The notes under the pieces: generated by a model
What the model was told of the DNA's origin: nothing
Database searches by the model: none
The model's input: the letters and a program-made list of their open reading frames with translations, nothing else
Program-made: the position numbers and the translations under genes
IMG/VR virus record: IMGVR_UViG_3300032235_000836
Span: 1-25,903 of that record
From: a virus
Strand: one strand, 5' to 3'
DNA length: 25,903 nt
Shown: piece after piece, positions 22,211 through 25,903 of the stretch
Numbering within the stretch: the stretch's first letter is position 1
Layout of the letters: the number at the start of each line of letters is the position of its first letter

Positions 22211-22218
22211 CAAATATA
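22211..22218 (-). promoter_or_regulatory. TATATTTG host-type -7 box of the 54-aa gene
   Basis: Read leftward, TATATTTG is followed by TGGT and then the ATG at 22206, a spacing equal to that of the deaminase gene. Confidence 0.55.
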
Positions 22219-22236
22219 GAAAATATTAGACAATAA

Positions 22237-22260
22237 AAAAACCTCCACTCGGAGGTTTTT
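22237..22260. terminator. Bidirectional 10-bp terminator
   Basis: AAAAACCTCC (22237-22246) and GGAGGTTTTT (22251-22260) form a perfect stem around ACTC. It ends the - strand operon whose last stop is at 22266. Confidence 0.9.
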
Positions 22261-22265
22261 ATTTT

Positions 22266-23015
22266 TTACCATGTACGACACGCCCAATAACGTGGTTTCC
22301 AACGTGGACCTGGGTTTGCACAATTATGTCTAGCTCTAAATGATTTACGTCTTGCTGGATTATTTTTCTTTATAACCATTCTCTTACCTTTAGCGGATTT
22401 ACCACCAAAACCAAAGTTTACCTTTACAACTTTACCTTTATCGTTTTTAACGTATACTTTGAATTTCTTAATATCACCTTGCATTATTTTACCAAGTTGT
22501 ACTTTACGTCCTTGATATTCAGCTTCGTTTAATAAATTGTCTACAACAAAGTCAGTATTTTCAATAGAACCAAATTCATCTTCGTATATTAATACGGGAG
22601 TTTCTTCGTTATTTTCAAACAATCTTTTAAATTGTTGTTCAGTAATAGTTATATTCATTTTCTTACGATTTTCTTCATCAAAACGTGTCATTGTTGGTTT
22701 ATTACCTTTACCTACTTTTGGGTCTTTTTTTTCAGCCCTTCTCTTTTGAGAAGTCATAGACTTTTTTTCTTTTTTACTATATGATGATGCCACCTTTGGT
22801 GTTTCTTTAGAAACTTTTTTAGATGGTCTACATTTTGGGTATGATTTACCATCGGCATCTTTTCTACCACATGGTGGGTGTTTACCGTCTACTTTTTTAG
22901 ATACATCTACCCACTTCTCTTTAAACCATCTTCTTAAATCCTCCGCTAAAACTTCGCCGGATTTAATTGATTCAAAAATATAATCCTTATCTTCTTTTGA
23001 TACTAATATTTTCAT
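22266..23015 (-). CDS. Basic Cys/Trp-motif phage protein, 249 aa
   Basis: The start is ATG 23015, one base after the stop of the upstream gene; a longer version to 23186 would overlap that gene in another frame. The protein begins MKILVSKEDKDYIFESIKSG. Two motif regions stand out. The first (35-64) is WVDVSKKVDGKHPPCGRKDA, then YPKCRP, with Cys49 and Cys62, followed by a basic linker with MTSQKRRAEKK. The second is at the C-terminus (216-249): KKNNPARRKSFRARHNCANP, then RWKPRYWACRTW, with His230, Cys232 and Cys246 as possible metal ligands. Both patterns recur in proteins of large environmental phages, where their function is not known to me. Cotranscription with probable virion genes suggests a packaged or capsid-associated protein; DNA binding is possible given the charge. 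Confidence 0.75.
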   Translation of the reverse strand: MKILVSKEDKDYIFESIKSGEVLAEDLRRWFKEKWVDVSKKVDGKHPPCGRKDADGKSYPKCRPSKKVSKETPKVASSYSKKEKKSMTSQKRRAEKKDPKVGKGNKPTMTRFDEENRKKMNITITEQQFKRLFENNEETPVLIYEDEFGSIENTDFVVDNLLNEAEYQGRKVQLGKIMQGDIKKFKVYVKNDKGKVVKVNFGFGGKSAKGKRMVIKKNNPARRKSFRARHNCANPGPRWKPRYWACRTW

Positions 23016-23016
23016 A

Positions 23017-23529
23017 TTATTTACATTTTTTCCAACCACCACCTTTAGCTTTATAATTTTTTGCTGCCCATCCATTTGCATATGCTGAAGGATATACGTC
23101 AAATTTTCTTTTCGCTGCGACTTTTGATGCTGCCCATTTTGCTGGGTCTGTCGGACAATTTTTACTCTCATCAATTTCCATTTCAACAGATTCGTTTTTA
23201 GGTTTAATACCTTTCTTCTTCATGTTGATAGCAATTGCGGCTTGTTGTGCGGCGGATGATGCCTCATTAACTGTTTGACCTTTTTCTTTTTCATTCATAA
23301 TAAAATCAAAAACTTGGTCCATATTATTCTTAGCCTCCGATACGTGGTCATCAGCCCAATCATGTCCATTTTGTAATAAATTTTCAATCATTTGTTTATC
23401 AAAACTCAATAACAATTCACATTGTCTTTTAATTTGTTCTAAATTACTGAAAAACATATAGTTTTCAGTTTCTTGTTCCTCAATAACTTTTCTAAGTTGA
23501 GTTTTAATGATTTGATTTAAATTTTTCAT
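23017..23529 (-). CDS. Phage protein with C-terminal KWAASK/AYANGWAAK domain, 170 aa
   Basis: The N-terminal 85 residues form charged helices (MKNLNQIIKTQLRKVIEEQE; KRQCELLLSFDKQMIENLLQ). A short AAQQAAIAINMKKKGIKPK segment follows, then a compact C-terminal domain (125-170) of the form CPTDPAKWAASKVAAKRKFD, YPSAYANGWAAKNYK, GGGWKKC. This last pattern is familiar from many large and T4-like environmental phages, often next to the PPCGR/YPKC pattern seen in the following gene, which supports a shared role, though the role is unknown. The ATG is preceded after 3 bases by TATTTATT on the - strand, one base off the late box. The spacing to the downstream gene is one base. Confidence 0.75.
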   Translation of the reverse strand: MKNLNQIIKTQLRKVIEEQETENYMFFSNLEQIKRQCELLLSFDKQMIENLLQNGHDWADDHVSEAKNNMDQVFDFIMNEKEKGQTVNEASSAAQQAAIAINMKKKGIKPKNESVEMEIDESKNCPTDPAKWAASKVAAKRKFDVYPSAYANGWAAKNYKAKGGGWKKCK

Positions 23530-23543
23530 ATTAATAAATATTT

Positions 23544-24923
23544 TTATTTTTCGGATAGTATTTCAAACTTTATGTAGTTGTTATAAAATATTTCTTCAGA
23601 ATGTGTTTTACCTTTAATTTCTAAAAAATATTCTCTTGGTATTAAATAAGATGTGTCTAATGTGAAAGAATTCTCATTTGTTTTATCAATTTGAGTCCAA
23701 TCATGTACCATTACATCAACTCTACCTTCTTTGATGAACATTCTATAATAAACCTCATCAAATAAAACTGTTTTAGGTTCATTTATTGACCTGAATGAAA
23801 CTACAATTTTACGTAATTCACCACGTTTTACTTTTTCATTTTGATTGATTCCAAAATATTGAATAGAATATCTTTTTAATTCTGTTGGATTATCTCCAAT
23901 TGTATATTTTGATGTTAATGGTTTTGGAATGAATTTTTGTTTTACGTCGGATAATGAAACATCATCAATTGATAAGTTACTCCAATTATCATAGAAGAAT
24001 TTCTTTCCGTCACACACAAATACATCGCCATCAATACCAAATGTAACTTGATAAACTCCTTTTTTAATTTTTGTTGTAGTTAAATCACTTAAACCGGCAA
24101 TTGGGGTATTTGTATTATCTAAAATGTTAACTATCGGTAATTCATCTAAATCATAATAGTTTGTTCCTTTAGTTACATATAGATAAAGATTCTGATATGT
24201 CTTTTCAACAAAGTCTTGTCTGTTATCACTTATTCTGTCATCAAAAACAGATTCCATAAATGGTTCAAAGAATGTTTGTGTATATTTTGTAAAGAAAGCA
24301 ACTGAACGGTCAACGTCAGCACTTAATACTTCGTAATCTTCAACAAATTTAATACCAATACCGTGATTAGTTGTATTTCCGGTTATTATATCATTTATAT
24401 AGTTTGTAATATCAACATTTAAATTTTCATTACCGTTATCAAATTCGACTATAGTTAATGTTGTACCGGTACCAATATAAGCTCCTTGTGTTTGCCAATC
24501 TGTTAATGTATTCTTTTTAAACCAGTTTGACGGTACCTCACTAAATGTTTTATTACCCGATGTAAAATCATAACCGGCATCTTCATAGTCAAAACCATAT
24601 CCTTCATTCCAATCTTCAGTTATTTCAAATAACTCCAATCTAAATGATGTTGCCCTATCTCTTCCAGTTTGTCTGTTTTGTCCTTTTAAACCTTCATCAC
24701 CAAAAATAGTATTAGTCATTTTAAGATAATGTTTTGTATTATCATTAACAACTAAATCACCATTATCAATCATTGATTGTAACTCAGTTAAATCGATTTT
24801 AAAGATAAATCTTGAATATGCGGAACCGTAAAAAATCTCAGTAGTCGGGTTTTTAGATGTATTGACTTGAGTATTTTTTATTAATGTATTGTTTTTCTCA
24901 AAATATGAACGAAAATATGACAT
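23544..24923 (-). CDS. Probable virion structural protein, DNRLRE-like, 459 aa
   Basis: The N-terminal 150 residues resemble the DNRLRE type of beta-jellyroll surface domain: SRFIFKIDLTEL (37-48), LKMTNT, FRLELFEITEDWNEGYGFDY (94-113, with Trp105, Glu107, Gly108), and a following SNWFKKNTLTDWQTQGAYI. The C-terminal two-thirds are also beta-rich, with strands such as RGELRKIVVSFRSI and a final YFLEIKGKTHSEEIFYNNYI. No signal peptide is present, which suits a virion component rather than a host-secreted one. Candidates are a baseplate, fibre or capsid decoration protein; the DNRLRE resemblance is by eye and only moderate. The ATG is 10 bases from a late-type box, and the next gene upstream is also probably structural. 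Confidence 0.68.
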   Translation of the reverse strand: MSYFRSYFEKNNTLIKNTQVNTSKNPTTEIFYGSAYSRFIFKIDLTELQSMIDNGDLVVNDNTKHYLKMTNTIFGDEGLKGQNRQTGRDRATSFRLELFEITEDWNEGYGFDYEDAGYDFTSGNKTFSEVPSNWFKKNTLTDWQTQGAYIGTGTTLTIVEFDNGNENLNVDITNYINDIITGNTTNHGIGIKFVEDYEVLSADVDRSVAFFTKYTQTFFEPFMESVFDDRISDNRQDFVEKTYQNLYLYVTKGTNYYDLDELPIVNILDNTNTPIAGLSDLTTTKIKKGVYQVTFGIDGDVFVCDGKKFFYDNWSNLSIDDVSLSDVKQKFIPKPLTSKYTIGDNPTELKRYSIQYFGINQNEKVKRGELRKIVVSFRSINEPKTVLFDEVYYRMFIKEGRVDVMVHDWTQIDKTNENSFTLDTSYLIPREYFLEIKGKTHSEEIFYNNYIKFEILSEK

Positions 24924-24933
24924 CTTTTTATAT

Positions 24934-24941
24934 TATAAATA
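24934..24941 (-). promoter_or_regulatory. TATTTATA late-type box before the 459-aa gene
   Basis: Read leftward, the exact 8-mer ends 10 bases before the ATG at 24923, the position expected of a late box. The base before it is A instead of G. Confidence 0.5.
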
Positions 24942-24945
24942 TCAA

Positions 24946-25903
24946 TTAATTTATTCTAATTGACTTATTTAAAATATCTTCTTCAAGTTTTTGATATAAT
25001 CGTTCCATATTGTCATGTGAATCATATGCCAACTTTGCGTATGGTGCATTAATATTATGTATGTGAGTTGTTAACACATCGTACATTGAACGTAAAAATT
25101 CCAATAATGTTTCACCTCTTACAGTTGCATAAGTGTTAGGTGCGATGTCTTTTAAATAATTGTCTTGAGTTAATTCGTATTTGTCTAATTTCTCAAAATT
25201 AATTGGTTTTTGTGATACGTTGTATGGGTCGGTTGTTAAAAAATAAATCTTATCTGATTTTAACGCTGAAAATGTTTGTTCCAAACCACCGGTCAAATCC
25301 TTTAATACATTTTCTTTTTGTTTTATTGTTATTTCCGGTGGTGATATTGAAGTTTTCTGAAATGCCAAACCATGTTCGGGACCCGATTTTTCATTAATTG
25401 AAATATTTTTAAATATGTTAATACGATTTGTTAATTGTGTGTTATTTAAACCCAAGGTTTCTCTTGATTCTTTTGTTGGTCTAAAATAGAATGGGTGTAA
25501 ATCATCATTTGGATATGTGACATTAAATTCATTTAACCCTTTATAGTGTAATGTTTTAATATCATTTCTTATGGTCACATAAGTTTCTATTAAATTAGAC
25601 GCAGTTTTTGTAAATGTTGGTGTTTCGGGATTTCCATCTGTATTAATTAATTTGTAATGACCATCAATTAATTTGGCATCAATCAATGCGGTATTATATG
25701 TTCTATATACATCACCATATGCTTTGTTAACCTGATATACGTAATAATTAATTGTTACTTGACCACCATCAAAATTATCTATACTATATTCAATAAAATA
25801 TCTTATATCGGCACTAGCCAATTTTTTAGTTTCAACTTCTTCTTCTTTATATTCTTTTGCTTTGGAGAATTTTTTAAGATATAGTATGGCCGATTTTTTA
25901 CTC
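24946..25903 (-). CDS. Probable virion protein, 5' end outside window
   Basis: The frame has no stop up to the right edge, so the start lies beyond it. A TTG at 25821 could serve as a start but is not needed, and residues upstream of it (SKKSAILYLKKFSKAKEYKE) read as normal protein. About 318 residues are visible. They are beta-rich early (RYFIEYSIDNFDGGQVTINY, then YVYQVNKAYGDVYRTYNTAL), with a Pro/Tyr-rich middle (PFYFRPTKESRETLGLNNTQ). A distinctive end region (LEFLRSMYDVLTTHIHNINA, then PYAKLAYDSHDNMERLYQKL) has the helix-plus-HxH look of baseplate or tail-structure proteins. I recognise no exact family. The gene ends 5 bases before the late-type box of the next gene. Confidence 0.65.
   Translation of the reverse strand, partial: SKKSAILYLKKFSKAKEYKEEEVETKKLASADIRYFIEYSIDNFDGGQVTINYYVYQVNKAYGDVYRTYNTALIDAKLIDGHYKLINTDGNPETPTFTKTASNLIETYVTIRNDIKTLHYKGLNEFNVTYPNDDLHPFYFRPTKESRETLGLNNTQLTNRINIFKNISINEKSGPEHGLAFQKTSISPPEITIKQKENVLKDLTGGLEQTFSALKSDKIYFLTTDPYNVSQKPINFEKLDKYELTQDNYLKDIAPNTYATVRGETLLEFLRSMYDVLTTHIHNINAPYAKLAYDSHDNMERLYQKLEEDILNKSIRIN

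Overview
This window looks like part of the genome of a large tailed phage (T4-like myovirus) that infects a Bacteroidota host. The phage assignment rests on a run of T4-type head genes in T4 order: large terminase (gp17), portal (gp20), prohead protease (gp21), scaffold core (gp22) and major capsid protein (gp23). The host assignment is inferred. Start codons have A/T-rich leaders and no Shine-Dalgarno sequence. Several non-structural genes carry boxes matching the Bacteroidota promoter consensus TAnnTTTG. The phage also encodes a ribosomal protein bS21 of the kind linked to Shine-Dalgarno-independent translation in that phylum. I see no tRNA, rRNA, CRISPR array, integrase or insertion sequence.

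Layout, left to right. (1) 1-2336, + strand: an envelope-directed cassette made of a CsgG-like curli pore protein (cut by the window edge), a 49-residue membrane protein, and a 520-residue exported protein with long Ala/Ser and Lys/Glu/Ser repeats and a beta-rich C-terminus. (2) 2333-4266, - strand: a small membrane protein, an unknown protein, a cyclic-phosphate-processing receiver-like (cREC) protein, an exported SGNH hydrolase and a 55-residue lipoprotein. (3) 4312-4424: no gene, but a possible short RNA between a late-type promoter box and a terminator. (4) 4448-7006: a ClpC-like ATPase (-) and an Hsp20 chaperone (+), divergent around an ATGTC repeat array. (5) 7040-8278: a 56-residue protein, a KTSC-domain protein and a nucleotidyltransferase. 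(6) 8307-12604: four probable structural genes, including acidic proteins and one with a triplicated Pro/Gly-rich repeat. (7) 12652-21528: the T4-type head module, interrupted by the oppositely oriented bS21 gene. (8) 21596-22206: dCMP deaminase (+) and a 54-residue protein (-). (9) 22237-25903, - strand: four probable virion or late proteins, the last cut by the window edge.

Two promoter classes appear to divide the work. The 9-mer GTATTTATA lies 3-34 bases upstream of six + strand genes, four of them encoding the terminase, portal, protease and scaffold. It is probably the late promoter of this phage, and its 8-base core is the exact reverse complement of the T4 late box TATAAATA. Host-type TAnnTTTG boxes precede the Clp ATPase, the KTSC gene, bS21, the deaminase and the 54-residue gene. 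Perfect hairpins with T-tracts separate the modules.

The most interesting content is the CsgG-linked export cassette, the phage bS21, the putative late-promoter family with apparently leaderless terminase and portal mRNAs, the candidate short RNA, and the repeat-controlled Clp/Hsp20 pair. All family calls come from reading motifs by eye; no database search was run.
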